Positions 22,423 through 31,834 of a stretch of 64,000 nt of DNA are shown here, piece after piece. The stretch is taken from contig NC_009464.1 of the NCBI RefSeq assembly GCF_000063445.1, positions 372,001 to 436,000 of the forward strand, read 5' to 3'. Position numbers and translations under genes: made by a program. Source of the DNA: Methanocella arvoryzae MRE50 (GTDB lineage: Archaea > Halobacteriota > Methanocellia > Methanocellales > Methanocellaceae). Positions within the stretch are counted from its first letter, which is position 1; every line of letters begins with the position of its first letter. Under the pieces are notes generated by a model. That model was not told where the DNA came from and searched no databases. It worked only from the letters and a program-made list of their open reading frames with translations.

Positions 22423-24172
22423 CCTATAACCCACATTCCGCTGGTAATTTTTAGTCATAGTATTTTTTGTACGGTTCGCCTAACAGGTCAAGGATTGTTC
22501 GCAGATCGTCTGTGATATGAGTGATCTCGGTCAGACTGTGATTTTCTATGTTTACATGCACTTCAGCCACCCCTAAGAACAGGTAGAATACCCATTTCAT
22601 TGTAGGGTTTTGGATTCGTTTTTTAGTCTGGCTCCGAACAGTCTTCCCTGACGATTTCAGCTTCTCTCGAAGCTTCCATTCAAGTATGCTGTAGATGAGA
22701 AGGCACAAGACCATGATCATTGCCAGGGCCTCGATCCGCTCTGGTTTTTTCAGGTACACGTTCGATACTCGGAACGTGTCATCTTTCAGGAATCTGAATC
22801 CCCGTTCGACGATGCCCTGATCCTTGTAATCGGTGAGTAGTGATTCCCCGTCTCTTTCAACGTCGTTGGTGGCAATGATGAATCTACCCAGCCGCTCCCG
22901 TCTCCGAGTCACTTCTTCCTGGTTGGTCTTGATCGTTGCCTTAATCCTGTAAAACTCTTGAACCGGTTCGTTCTTCCTGGGTCTGCCTCTGCCATTCTTC
23001 TTCCGGAAGGCCTCCGTGGAAACCGCTTCGAATTTTACCAATGGGTGATCCAGGATCCATTTGTGGGCGGCTTTCAAAGCATCTTCTCCGCAAAAGAACT
23101 CTTGGTTACGCAGGTGCACGAAACTTTTCTCTGTAGCATCTAACTCCACCGATAGTTTCCGTTCGAAGGTGCCAGTCATCGTTTTCTGCATCTCCTTCGA
23201 ATTGACCAGGATCCACTTCTGAGGGACTCCAGCATAATCAGACAGGGTCTCATAATACGAGTAACGCTGGTCCTTACAGGGTTTCAGCTCCACGTCACTT
23301 CCCAGAAGCTGAGCCGCCTCCTTGATCGTGTTCGGAACACGGCTAATCCAAAAAGTACTGACGCCAACACCCTGCAAATTCTCCTTCGTATAAAAGGCAC
23401 TATCAGCAACATGATACACCTTATCCTTTGAACTGAGGCCACGTTTCAAAGATTCAACCATCTCCATGAGGCTCTTACGATCACTATGATTCCCACTGAA
23501 CGCCTTCATAAACAATGGCATACCATGATGGTTACAAGCTAACCCCACCACGAACCGTTTCAAGTCCCAACGCCCATCCTTAGGCAACCCAAGATTGATC
23601 TTGATGTCCGCCTCCCCCTCTTCCGGGTACTCGCCATACAAGCTGAAACTAGTCGTATCCAAATGCAAAAGATGTGTACGTAAGCCCAGTTTCTTCATCA
23701 CGCCATTAAGAATGATTTCGTTGAACAACTCGGTCGGCCCGTACTCGCTGATACAATCCAACGTCTTCCCCAAAGCATCATCATTCAAATACTCAGGACT
23801 TACGCCCCCTCCAAGAAGCCGCTCACATGGCACTTTACTGAAAAACTCAGGAGTCATGTATAATGGCCGATCAACGAATCCCAGCCCATTCAGGATCATC
23901 GCTTTAACCGTGACACCATGACCAATCCGATGCACCCGTTTTTTAGGAAGCACCTCATCGATAATGCCAGCTACCCCATACTCATCATAACAGCCGGCAA
24001 CCAATCCCAGATGATCAAGCATCCTCGTATCAACGTTTTTCATTAACCAGTGATACGAGAAGACAGCATAAAAACAAGAAGCAAGAACAGCAAGCCATTA
24101 CACTGCAAAAGCGACCCACTCAGGGCAGTAAATCAAAAACCCAAAATTTACCAGCGGAAAGTGGGCTATAAG
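22423..24172 (-). mobile_element. IS1634-type (IS4 superfamily) insertion sequence
   Basis: Imperfect terminal inverted repeats of about 27 bases: TATAACCCACATTCCGCTGG from 22425 and, on the complement, TATAGCCCACTTTCCGCTGG ending at 24170. One intact transposase gene fills it. I could not find a convincing target duplication, so the outer ends are good to about 3 bases. It is inserted in element B between the origin block and the integrase. Confidence 0.85.
22451..24043 (-). CDS. IS1634-family transposase
   Basis: 530 residues. The N-terminal domain (DHLGLVAGCYDEYGVAGIID) is the one found in IS1634 transposases, then the DDE domain: HLDTTSFSLYGEY for the first D, VADSAFYTKENL for the second, and a Y-x2-R-x3-E-type region around DQGIVERGFRFLKD. 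The C-terminal LAMIMVLCLLIYSILEWKLR helix is also typical. Full length and uninterrupted, so probably functional. The start is ATG 24043, 129 bases inside the right terminal repeat. Confidence 0.9.
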   Translation of the reverse strand: MKNVDTRMLDHLGLVAGCYDEYGVAGIIDEVLPKKRVHRIGHGVTVKAMILNGLGFVDRPLYMTPEFFSKVPCERLLGGGVSPEYLNDDALGKTLDCISEYGPTELFNEIILNGVMKKLGLRTHLLHLDTTSFSLYGEYPEEGEADIKINLGLPKDGRWDLKRFVVGLACNHHGMPLFMKAFSGNHSDRKSLMEMVESLKRGLSSKDKVYHVADSAFYTKENLQGVGVSTFWISRVPNTIKEAAQLLGSDVELKPCKDQRYSYYETLSDYAGVPQKWILVNSKEMQKTMTGTFERKLSVELDATEKSFVHLRNQEFFCGEDALKAAHKWILDHPLVKFEAVSTEAFRKKNGRGRPRKNEPVQEFYRIKATIKTNQEEVTRRRERLGRFIIATNDVERDGESLLTDYKDQGIVERGFRFLKDDTFRVSNVYLKKPERIEALAMIMVLCLLIYSILEWKLREKLKSSGKTVRSQTKKRIQNPTMKWVFYLFLGVAEVHVNIENHSLTEITHITDDLRTILDLLGEPYKKYYD

Positions 24173-24228
24173 TATCTATCGCCTCATATTTGAGATATGA
24201 ATATATTAAAAAGGTAATTGAAAAAAGA

Positions 24229-25443
24229 TTAGGCAGATTCTTCAAAGACTTCGCAGAGCATGTCCCTTATCTTCGGATGCTCCATTAGTTTAATCAACCT
24301 CTGTTTTGCCTCGCTTTCCTCTTCTCGCAGTGATTTAACGCCCTCTTTTAACGACCTGGCACACTTTGGGCAATACATGTTTGTCGGCTCATTCACGTAA
24401 CCACAAACACACTTAACCGGCTTTATCGAAGATTCTGGTTTAGTTGCTGGAGCTGCTATACCCGCCTTTGAAAGAATGGCTTTTTCCAGGTCGTTATCTG
24501 CCAGTTTCAGGTAGAAATCAAACATTTTGGTCGATTGCTTTTTCCACATCATCTTTTTGATAACGCTCTCCTGGTAGCCTTCCCTAATCATGTTCGTAAT
24601 TCTGGAAGTCCTGAACAGCTTAGGGGTAACTGGCTTTGTGATGCCAGCAGCCGTTTTTGCGTTATCAATCAACCTGGTAACAGCCTTATACGTTATCGGC
24701 TGGTCCCGCTCAAGCAGCTTGAAAACAAAATCATCATTCTTAACATCCCCTAAATCATTCCTGTACTGCATCAGGTACGCTTTGCAGGATACAACGTATA
24801 CAACCCGTTCCCCACCTACTTTCTGGTCTTCTAGCCTGACCTTGCAATCAAGGTCTTTGAAAGTTAAGTCATTCCAGGTCAACCGGCCCAGTTCTCCGAC
24901 TCTCGCTCCAGTCTCGTATAACGTCATGATAAACGCTCTGTCTCTGGAATTCTTACATGCCTTTATCATCGCCTGAATATCGTCGGCAGTCAGGATGTCT
25001 TCTGACTTGATGCTATCAAAAGTCTCCTGGGGTGGCTCAATCTCATTAAGCTCTTCATCATCAATCGGAGCAATAATCTTCTTCCGAATCAGGAACCTGG
25101 TAAACGGCTTAATAGTCTTCACCATTCCACGCTGCGAACTTTGGCTATACTTCCTTCCGCAATATGCGCTATCGCCGTTCTGCAATGCCCTCAAACCTAA
25201 AAGCAAGTCATCTATGGTCATCTGGTCGTAAGGGACTTTAATAAAACGCCGCCACTGCGTTAACATTGTGGCAATTCGAGCCGCACGCCTTTCAATAATT
25301 TTACCCTTCGCCAACTTACTTACAATGTAATTTGTGATGAGCTTCGCATCGCTTGCCGTTATTGTTCCCTTATCAACGTGCTTTGCAATAATGACTTCGT
25401 AAGTGTACTTGTCATTATAAGCTAAGAAATTCTCATTATACAT
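24229..25443 (-). CDS. Tyrosine recombinase / integrase with C-terminal zinc ribbon
   Basis: 404 residues from ATG 25443 (GGTGA upstream; ATG 25449 and TTG 25479 are alternatives). The catalytic domain has the first arginine in YETGARVGELGRL, a K-x2-R box in TPKLFRTSRITNM in place of the usual H-x-x-R, and the nucleophile tyrosine in MFDFYLKLAD. The K-x2-R variant is known in archaeal virus integrases. After the catalytic domain comes a zinc ribbon (CVCGYVNEPTNMYCPKC) and a charged helix. It is next to the tRNA-Gln gene whose 3' end is the apparent att core, so it is the likely integrase for element B and perhaps A. Confidence 0.9.
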   Translation of the reverse strand: MYNENFLAYNDKYTYEVIIAKHVDKGTITASDAKLITNYIVSKLAKGKIIERRAARIATMLTQWRRFIKVPYDQMTIDDLLLGLRALQNGDSAYCGRKYSQSSQRGMVKTIKPFTRFLIRKKIIAPIDDEELNEIEPPQETFDSIKSEDILTADDIQAMIKACKNSRDRAFIMTLYETGARVGELGRLTWNDLTFKDLDCKVRLEDQKVGGERVVYVVSCKAYLMQYRNDLGDVKNDDFVFKLLERDQPITYKAVTRLIDNAKTAAGITKPVTPKLFRTSRITNMIREGYQESVIKKMMWKKQSTKMFDFYLKLADNDLEKAILSKAGIAAPATKPESSIKPVKCVCGYVNEPTNMYCPKCARSLKEGVKSLREEESEAKQRLIKLMEHPKIRDMLCEVFEESA

Positions 25444-25665
25444 GGACATCACCGTTTTGAGGCAGGCGGTCAAATGCAAACGAGATACTCTCTTATTCTT
25501 GCATTGTTCCCTTTATGTGCCGCTTATCCATGTACGATGGGCTTATAACCAAAACAGCCGGGACTTAAACCGCTCTACGGAAGCCAAGCATAGTGGTATT
25601 TTACAGCCATCTATGACTCTTAAAAAATTGCGTTTTTTGTTTGGAGTTATTACTTAAGAGTATCA

Positions 25666-25738
25666 TAGCCCCGTTCGGATTCGAACCGAAGTCAAAGGAT
25701 CCAGAGTCCCCTATGATTGACCGCTACACTACGGGGCT
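25666..25738 (-). tRNA. tRNA-Gln (CUG)
   Basis: Read on the minus strand, AGCCCCG pairs with CGGGGCT as the acceptor stem, GGTTCGAAT is the T-loop, and the anticodon loop is CTCTGGA with anticodon CTG. Discriminator base A; no encoded CCA. The anticodon stem contains two G-U pairs. No intron. The gene is intact, with its 3' end serving as the integration site of element B. Confidence 0.92.
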
Positions 25739-25912
25739 GTTTCGCCGACCAAAATATAGCATCAACAGATATAACGTTTTCGCTCACGTCCAACACATCC
25801 CTCATTTGAGGCTATAGCCAAATACTATGGCCTGTGCGATCGCATGGCCTGTCAATACCGATACACAAGCCCAAATAAAATGGGCAATTGTCGTCCCATT
25901 TAAAATAAGCAC

Positions 25913-25990
25913 TCTGTGAGTCTCTGTGTACCTCTGTGCCTCTGTGGTAAACCGTTCTCTGTGCGTCACGGTGGTGAACCAGCCTCTCCC
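25913..25990. repeat. CTCTGTG-type dispersed repeat, copy 1
   Basis: Degenerate repeats of CTCTGTG with TCTGTGGTAAACCGTTCTCT in the centre. The same order (TCTGTGGTAACCAGTTCTCT) occurs at 45200-45240, so this is a dispersed intergenic repeat. It lies between the tRNA and lipA; the rest of 25739-26119 holds only a TATA-like TTATATATTAAT (26092-26103) placed for leaderless lipA transcription. Confidence 0.65.
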
Positions 25991-26119
25991 GGGATCCCTA
26001 TAGTAAATAGTTCGACGTTCCACGACTGTGCTCCATCCCACCCCCGAGGGCTATCCTTCAACACTGGTTACCCAAAATACGGTAAAAGTAATTATATATT
26101 AATCATATAATTATAACAC

Positions 26120-27010
26120 ATGCCCGATCCTACCTCCCCTAAGCCGGACTGGCTGAAGGTACGCCTGCCGAGGACTGATAAGTACGGCGCTGTGAAAGAC
26201 GTGATCAAGAAATACAACCTTAACACGGTCTGCAGCAGCGCAATGTGCCCGAACGCCTTCGAGTGCTGGGATGGAGGCTGCCTGACATTTATGGTGCTCG
26301 GGAACACCTGTACCAGGGCCTGTCGGTTCTGCACGGTCACCCATGGTCCTGCCGGAGAGCCTCTTGATTCGAACGAGCCGCAGCGGCTGGCAGCAGCGGC
26401 TAAAGAGCTTGATCTGAGTTACGTAGTGATCACTTCTGTGGACAGGGATGACCTGCCGGATTATGGTGCGGGGCATTACGCGGCGTGTATCAGGGCGGTG
26501 AAAGAGCAGTTGCCCGGCGCCCGGGTAGAGGCGATTATTCCTGATTTTACGGGCAGGCTGGACTTGCTGGAGCAGGTCGTGGATGCCCGGCCTGACGTCA
26601 TCTCCCACAATATCGAGACTGTGGAGCGGCTATCTCCTTCTGTCCGGGACCGGCGGGCGGGTTACTATCGATCGCTCGACGTGCTGCGGGATGTCAAGCG
26701 GGTTAATCCTCACATGCTGACTAAATCGTCGCTGCTGTTGGGCATGGGGGAGGAGGACATCGAGATCAAGGAGGCGTTGCACGACTTGCAGGAGGCCCGG
26801 GTGGATATTGTCACTCTCGGCCAGTACCTGCGGCCGAGTATCCGGCAGTGGCCTGTACACCGGTATGTTGCCCCTGGCGAGTTTAGCGAGCTGGCAGAGT
26901 ACGGGAGGTCGCTGGGCTTCAAATACGTGGCAGCAGGGCCGTTCGTGCGGACTTCGTACAGGGCGGGAGAGCAGTATGTTTCGGTGATAGCGGATTCCAG
27001 GATGGCATAG
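26120..27010 (+). CDS. lipA: Lipoyl synthase
   Basis: 296 residues. Two iron-sulfur cluster motifs are visible: CSSAMCPNAFEC (C38, C43, C49; auxiliary cluster) and CTRACRFC (C64, C68, C71; radical SAM cluster). The C-terminal SSY-like serine motif is represented by VRTSYRAGE. The enzyme inserts two sulfurs into the octanoyl group on E2 domains. It starts the operon with E1 alpha, E1 beta, E2 and E3, spaced 2 bases from E1 alpha. A TATA box about 20-28 bases upstream suggests a leaderless message. Length is normal for LipA. Confidence 0.95.
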   Translation: MPDPTSPKPDWLKVRLPRTDKYGAVKDVIKKYNLNTVCSSAMCPNAFECWDGGCLTFMVLGNTCTRACRFCTVTHGPAGEPLDSNEPQRLAAAAKELDLSYVVITSVDRDDLPDYGAGHYAACIRAVKEQLPGARVEAIIPDFTGRLDLLEQVVDARPDVISHNIETVERLSPSVRDRRAGYYRSLDVLRDVKRVNPHMLTKSSLLLGMGEEDIEIKEALHDLQEARVDIVTLGQYLRPSIRQWPVHRYVAPGEFSELAEYGRSLGFKYVAAGPFVRTSYRAGEQYVSVIADSRMA

Positions 27011-27012
27011 AA

Positions 27013-28092
27013 ATGGACGAGAAATTTTTGTATAAGCTGGTCAAAGGCGAGACTTTTCGCATCGTGTCCCAGGATGGCAGCGCAAACGAGCTTGACCCGG
27101 GCCTTCCCGAGGACCTGCTGCTGAAGATGTACCGACTGATGGTGCAGGCGAGGACGTATGACGAGAAGGCGTTGAAATTGCAGCGGGGCGGGAGGATGGG
27201 CACGTATCCCCCGATCGCCGGCCAGGAAGCCATCCAGATCGGCAGTGCGCTGGCTATGGCAGAGGAGGACTGGATGGTGCCGTCGTACAGAGAGATCGGC
27301 GCCATGATCGCCAAAGGCGTGCCGATGCAGACGTTGTACATGCTCTGGATGGGCAACGACTACGGGAACCGGACCCCTGACAATGTCAGGTGCCTGCCAA
27401 TCGCCATTCCTGTCGGAAGCCAGGCTTTGCACGCTACCGGCATGGGCTGGGCAGCCCGGCTTAAAAAAGAGAAGCTGGCGATCACCTGCTATTTCGGGGA
27501 TGGTGCCACTTCGAGGGGCGATTTCCACGAAGCAATGAACTTTGCCGGCGTTTACCATGTGCCCGTCGTCTTCATCTGCTCCAACAACCAGTTCGCTATC
27601 TCTACGCCGAATCCTTTGCAGACGAGGGCGGAGACTTTCGCGCAGAAGGGCATCGCTTACGGTATCCCGAGCTACAGGCTCGACGGCATGGACGTGCTGG
27701 CCTCCTATGTTATAGTCAAAGACCTGCTCGACCGGGCCAGAAACGGTGAAGGGCCTGCCTTTATTGAAGCGATCTGCTACCGGTTCGGGCCTCACACCAC
27801 ATCGGATAATCCCGACCTCTACCGGTCTAAGGGGGAGGTCGAGAAAATCCGGAAGGAGACAGACCCGATCGACCGGTTCAGGAATTACCTTGTCAATAAG
27901 GGGCTCTGGGACATCGACAAGGAGACCCGGTTACATGACGAGATGGATGCCCTGATAGATAAGGCTGCAAAAGAGGCAGAACAGGCTCCCGCTCCTGAGT
28001 TTGAAGAGCTCTTTAAGCACGTGTTCGCGGAGGAGCCGCAGTTCCTGAAAGAAGAATACGAGTACTACAAGCGTGTCTCCGGAGGGAAATAG
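27013..28092 (+). CDS. pdhA: Pyruvate dehydrogenase-type E1 component, alpha subunit
   Basis: 359 residues. Thiamine diphosphate-binding motif is GDGATSRGDFHEAMNFAG ending with VFICSNNQFAIS, and the substrate-region GRMGTYPPIAGQEAIQIG matches E1 alpha of the PDH / branched-chain group. The phosphorylation-loop-like RFGPHTTSDNPDLYR is present. E1 decarboxylates a 2-oxo acid and passes the acyl group to lipoate on E2. Sequence alone does not settle pyruvate versus branched-chain substrate. The gene sits 2 bases after lipA and 1 base before the E1 beta ATG. Confidence 0.92.
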   Translation: MDEKFLYKLVKGETFRIVSQDGSANELDPGLPEDLLLKMYRLMVQARTYDEKALKLQRGGRMGTYPPIAGQEAIQIGSALAMAEEDWMVPSYREIGAMIAKGVPMQTLYMLWMGNDYGNRTPDNVRCLPIAIPVGSQALHATGMGWAARLKKEKLAITCYFGDGATSRGDFHEAMNFAGVYHVPVVFICSNNQFAISTPNPLQTRAETFAQKGIAYGIPSYRLDGMDVLASYVIVKDLLDRARNGEGPAFIEAICYRFGPHTTSDNPDLYRSKGEVEKIRKETDPIDRFRNYLVNKGLWDIDKETRLHDEMDALIDKAAKEAEQAPAPEFEELFKHVFAEEPQFLKEEYEYYKRVSGGK

Positions 28093-28093
28093 C

Positions 28094-29071
28094 ATGGCGA
28101 TGCTGAACAACATCCAGGCAGTCAATGACGCGCTGATGGTCGAGATGGGGCGAGACCCTTCGGTCATCGTCATGGGCGAGGACGTAGGCAAGGAGGGCGG
28201 CGTGTTCAGGGCGACTACGGGCTTGCAGGAGAAGTTCGGACGAGAGCGGGTCGTGGATACGCCGCTGTCTGAGAACGGCATCATCGGCACGGCGATCGGG
28301 CTTGCCCTCAACGGGATAAAGCCAGTGTGCGAAATTCAGTTCTCCGGGTTCGTTTACGCTGGCTATGAGGAACTCATTGCCCATGCTTCCAGAATAAGGC
28401 AGCGAACCATGGGCCGATTTTCAGTACCCATGGTGGTGCGGATGCCTTATGGTGGCGGCGTGAAGGCGCTGGAGCATCACAGCGAGAGCTACGAGACCAT
28501 TTTCCTCCATGATCCTGGGCTGAAAGTCGTGGCCCCGTCTACGCCCGCCGATCTGAAAGGGCTCCTCATCGCCTCAATTCGTGACCCCGATCCGGTCATT
28601 TTCCTGGAGCATATCAGGCTGTACCGGGCTCACCGGGAAGAGGTGCCGGATGGCGAATATACCGTTCCGATTGGCAAGGCAAAGGTGACCTTGCCCGGCA
28701 AGGACCTGACTATAGTGGCGTGGGGTGCCATGGTCAACGTATCACTTGAGGCGGCTAAAACGCTGCAGGAACAGGGTATCGCTGCCGAAGTCATCGACCT
28801 GCGCACTTTGAAGCCCCTGGACAAAGACGCAATCCTCGATTCTGTAAAGAAGACGGGCCGGCTGGTCATCGTAGAGGAGGCACATCGAATACTGGGCTTC
28901 GGGTCGGAGATCAGCGCCATTGTCAGCGAAGAAGCGATCCTGCACCTGAAAGGCCCAGTCATCCGGGTGTCCGGCTACGACATCCGGTTCCCGCTGTACA
29001 AGCTGGAGGATCAGTACCTGCCTGACCCGGAGCGGGTCGTAGCGGCTGCGAAAGAAGTCATGCAATACTAA
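28094..29071 (+). CDS. pdhB: Pyruvate dehydrogenase-type E1 component, beta subunit
   Basis: 325 residues from ATG 28094, chosen because GGAGGG lies 7 bases upstream; a longer frame from 28073 would overlap E1 alpha. Recognisable blocks are VIVMGEDVGKEGGVFRAT, VDTPLSENGIIG, VRMPYGGGVKALEHHSES and VIDLRTLKPLD, all typical of E1 beta. With the alpha subunit it forms the alpha2-beta2 thiamine enzyme. The gap to E2 is 13 bases. Confidence 0.93.
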   Translation: MAMLNNIQAVNDALMVEMGRDPSVIVMGEDVGKEGGVFRATTGLQEKFGRERVVDTPLSENGIIGTAIGLALNGIKPVCEIQFSGFVYAGYEELIAHASRIRQRTMGRFSVPMVVRMPYGGGVKALEHHSESYETIFLHDPGLKVVAPSTPADLKGLLIASIRDPDPVIFLEHIRLYRAHREEVPDGEYTVPIGKAKVTLPGKDLTIVAWGAMVNVSLEAAKTLQEQGIAAEVIDLRTLKPLDKDAILDSVKKTGRLVIVEEAHRILGFGSEISAIVSEEAILHLKGPVIRVSGYDIRFPLYKLEDQYLPDPERVVAAAKEVMQY

Positions 29072-29084
29072 TGCTGGTGATCTT

Positions 29085-30371
29085 GTGACGTACGAGTTCA
29101 AGCTTCCCGATCTGGGCGAGGGCATCACTTCGGGAGAAATAAAGAAGTGGAACGTGAAGAAGGGCGACAAAGTAGAGGAAGACGACCCGATCGCCGAGGT
29201 CGAGACAGATAAGGCAGTCGTAGAGCTGCCAGCACCCGTTTCCGGTACAGTAGAGGATATCAAGTTTAAGGAAGGTGATATGGTCCCGGTCGGCAGCGTG
29301 ATCGCTGTCATCCGGGAAGAAGGCGAAGAGACTAAGGCGCCGCCACCGCCGCAGGAAAAGGCGCCTTCTCCTGTACAGGAGAAGGCGATCGAGAAGGCTA
29401 CTGCAGAGGCGAAGGAGCCGGAAGTTAAGCCGCCTGCCGAAGCTGTCGGCAGAGCCCCCGGAAAAGTCCCGGTGCTGGCCACTCCGGCGACCCGTATGCT
29501 GGCAAAACAGCTGGGCGTAGACATCGAATCAATAAAAGGCACGGGCCTTGGCGGCCGTATTACTGACGAGGATGTCAAAGCCGCATCAGCAAAGCCAGCC
29601 GCAAAGCCAGCGCCTGCTCCTGCTCCCGCTCCCACTCCTGCGCCGGCCGCTCCTCCCGCCGGGCCTGCCGGGCTGGAAGAACGGATACCACTGCGGGGCA
29701 TCAGGCGGACGATTTCCGACAACCTGATGCGCTCCCTCCAGCATACTGCGCAGGTGACTGTTTTCGACGATGCAGACGTGACTAAGCTGAGCGAGCTCCG
29801 GGAGCAGGTGAACGGCGCCCGTAAAGACGGAGTCAAGGTGAGCTACCTTGCTTTCACTGTGAAAGCCGTGTCTGCAGCTCTCCGGAATCATCCTGTCCTG
29901 AACGCCAGTATTGACGACGAGAAAGGCGAGATAGTGCTCAAGAAGTACTACAATATCGGCCTGGCCATCGACACTCCCAGAGGCTTGATGGTAGCACCTG
30001 TGAAGGATGCCGATCGCAAGAGTATCGTGCAAATCTCCAGGGAGATCAAAGAGCTCGTCGAGCTGGCGGAGTCGGGGAAGATCGGCGTTGAGCAGCTACG
30101 GGGAAGTACATTCACTATCGCCAACATCGGCAGTATCGGGGGGCTTTTTGCCACGCCTATCATCAACCCGCCGGAATCTGCTATTCTTGAGATGCAGCAG
30201 ATAAGGGATATGCCCCGGGTCTGCGACGGCAATGTCTGTGTGCGCAAGGTGATGAACCTGAGCCTGACGATCGACCACCGCATCATCGACGGCGCCGAAG
30301 GCCAGCGTTTTCTGAACGAGGTCAAAGGCTATCTCGAAGACCCGGCTGCACTACTGGTAAATATGCCGTGA
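29085..30371 (+). CDS. pdhC: Dihydrolipoamide acyltransferase (E2)
   Basis: 428 residues from GTG 29085. The lipoyl domain carries ETDKAVVE with the acceptor lysine K43, then a Pro/Glu/Lys linker, the peripheral subunit-binding domain (ATPATRMLAKQLGVDIESIKG), a Pro/Ala-rich hinge and the catalytic domain ending with LTIDHRIIDGAEGQ (catalytic H and D). One lipoyl domain only, as in most Gram-positive and archaeal E2s. It is the core of the multi-enzyme complex and the target of LipA and of the LplA/LplB pair at 32160-33175. Confidence 0.93.
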   Translation: MTYEFKLPDLGEGITSGEIKKWNVKKGDKVEEDDPIAEVETDKAVVELPAPVSGTVEDIKFKEGDMVPVGSVIAVIREEGEETKAPPPPQEKAPSPVQEKAIEKATAEAKEPEVKPPAEAVGRAPGKVPVLATPATRMLAKQLGVDIESIKGTGLGGRITDEDVKAASAKPAAKPAPAPAPAPTPAPAAPPAGPAGLEERIPLRGIRRTISDNLMRSLQHTAQVTVFDDADVTKLSELREQVNGARKDGVKVSYLAFTVKAVSAALRNHPVLNASIDDEKGEIVLKKYYNIGLAIDTPRGLMVAPVKDADRKSIVQISREIKELVELAESGKIGVEQLRGSTFTIANIGSIGGLFATPIINPPESAILEMQQIRDMPRVCDGNVCVRKVMNLSLTIDHRIIDGAEGQRFLNEVKGYLEDPAALLVNMP

Positions 30372-30382
30372 GGCGATTCTTT

Positions 30383-31786
30383 ATGGTTGTCGGCGACATT
30401 GAAGTCGGGACAGATGTCCTCGTGATCGGCGCCGGGCCGGCGGGATATACGGCGGCAATCCGGCTCGGGCAGATGGGCATGGACGTGACCCTGGTCGGCC
30501 CGGAGATCGGGGGTATCTGCCTTAATCATGGCTGTATCCCTGTCAAGGGGATCGTCCGCACGCTCGATCTGGTTGCCGACGTGACTGCTGCAGAGGCCCG
30601 GGGAATCAAAGCTCACGGGGTGGAAGTTGATCTAAACAAGGTACAGGCATGGAACGCCCAGGTCATCCGGAAGCTGCAGGCCGGCATCAGGAGCCTCCTG
30701 AACGCAAGTGGCGTACAATTGTTCGAAGGCACCTGCTCGTTTACGTCGTCGACCACAGCGGTGGTACGTATTCACGGGAGCACTCAGCATATCAGGTTCA
30801 GGAAAGCGGTCATCGCCACAGGTATGCACTATATTGTCCCTGAGGGTATCCGGCCTGATGGCAGGCGCATCATTTTTCCCCACGCTGTAGCTCATCTCCA
30901 TAAGGTCCCGGGTACCGCCGTTATTCTGGGCGGCGGCATAGACGGGGCGACAATGGCCTCCCTGCTTGCTAAGATGGGTACCAGAGTGACCCTCGCCTAT
31001 AAAAGTGCCTCGTTGGTCCCTGCAATCGATGATGACGTTTTGCAGCCGGCGATGAAAAGCCTGGCAGACCTGGGAGTGCAGACTTTCCCTCAGGCCTCAT
31101 GGGAAGTGCATTCCGAGGGCGGAGAAGTCGTCATTCGATCCGGGAACGAGACGACCACACGAACGCCAGATCTGATATTGATTTGCTCGCCTACAAAAGC
31201 GAACGTTCAGAACCTGTCCCTGGACCGGACAAAAGTCAGGCTCACGGATAAGGGGTTTGTCGAGGTCGACGATCGTTATCGCACGGCCGACCCCTCGATC
31301 TATGCCATTGGAGACGTGCTCGGTGGCAGACGTAATGCAAGTGTGGCATTCCGCGACGGGCTCTCTGTGGCAAACATCATAGCGGGAAAGCCCGGGCTGC
31401 CTGATTACCAGGCCATGACTCTGACCATCGAGGCCGGGCTTGACATAGCTTCAGCGGGCATGGGGGAAAAAGAGGCGAAAAAGGCAGGCATAGACGTCAC
31501 GGTGAGCCGCTCCCCGTATTCTGCCAACGGCGGGGCTGCTACATACGGTAAACAGGATGGCTTTATCAAAGTAGTGGCGGAAAAGCAGACCGGCCGCATC
31601 CTCGGCACACAGATCGTGGGACCCCGTGCCGGCGATCTGATCGGAGAAGCCCTGCTGGCCATTGAAATGGGAGCAAGGCTGGAAGATGTTGCGCTGACCC
31701 TGCATCCCCACCCGGAGCTCAACGAGATCTTTGCCGACGCCTGCGCCAGGGCTGCGGGGTTGTCGGCCAACGTTGTTAAAAAATGA
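30383..31786 (+). CDS. lpdA: Dihydrolipoamide dehydrogenase (E3)
   Basis: 467 residues from ATG 30383 (GAGG about 9 bases upstream); GTG 30368 overlapping the E2 stop is the alternative. The FAD-binding GAGPAGYTAAIRLG, redox disulfide CLNHGCIPVKG (C-x4-C), NAD-binding ILGGGIDGATMASLLAKMG, YAIGDVLGG and the C-terminal HPHPELNEIFADA (catalytic H and E) are all present. The disulfide motif has H and V where most E3s have V and S. It reoxidises dihydrolipoamide with NAD+. Last gene of the PDH operon. Confidence 0.93.
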   Translation: MVVGDIEVGTDVLVIGAGPAGYTAAIRLGQMGMDVTLVGPEIGGICLNHGCIPVKGIVRTLDLVADVTAAEARGIKAHGVEVDLNKVQAWNAQVIRKLQAGIRSLLNASGVQLFEGTCSFTSSTTAVVRIHGSTQHIRFRKAVIATGMHYIVPEGIRPDGRRIIFPHAVAHLHKVPGTAVILGGGIDGATMASLLAKMGTRVTLAYKSASLVPAIDDDVLQPAMKSLADLGVQTFPQASWEVHSEGGEVVIRSGNETTTRTPDLILICSPTKANVQNLSLDRTKVRLTDKGFVEVDDRYRTADPSIYAIGDVLGGRRNASVAFRDGLSVANIIAGKPGLPDYQAMTLTIEAGLDIASAGMGEKEAKKAGIDVTVSRSPYSANGGAATYGKQDGFIKVVAEKQTGRILGTQIVGPRAGDLIGEALLAIEMGARLEDVALTLHPHPELNEIFADACARAAGLSANVVKK

Positions 31787-31834
31787 ATACTTCTCGAAAG
31801 GTTGACTGCTCGAATAAATTCGGCGACAGGCCGC

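Larger units (their letters stand above)
18114..25665. mobile_element. Integrated element B (tRNA-proximal, with integrase and Rep)
   Basis: About 7.5 kb from the att-like repeat at 18114 to the tRNA-Gln gene. It has a tyrosine integrase next to the tRNA, an HUH Rep gene with an origin-like palindromic block, an HNH-membrane fusion protein, a HEPN-like protein, a small gene and an IS1634-type insertion. Integrase plus rolling-circle Rep and no capsid gene fits an integrated plasmid or a reduced virus genome. The element is AT-rich apart from the structured block and the insertion sequence. Confidence 0.8.

Noticed and set aside
22418-24178. Target-site duplication of the IS1634-type element
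   Set aside because: The bases flanking the terminal repeats do not match convincingly, so no duplication is claimed.
26710-27795. A 361-residue minus-strand open frame over lipA and E1 alpha
   Set aside because: It spans two well-identified plus-strand genes and its composition is typical of antisense of GC-rich coding DNA.
28742-29836. A 364-residue Ala/Gly/Ser-rich minus-strand frame over E1 beta and E2
   Set aside because: Its low complexity is the antisense of the Pro/Ala-rich E2 linker; no independent support.
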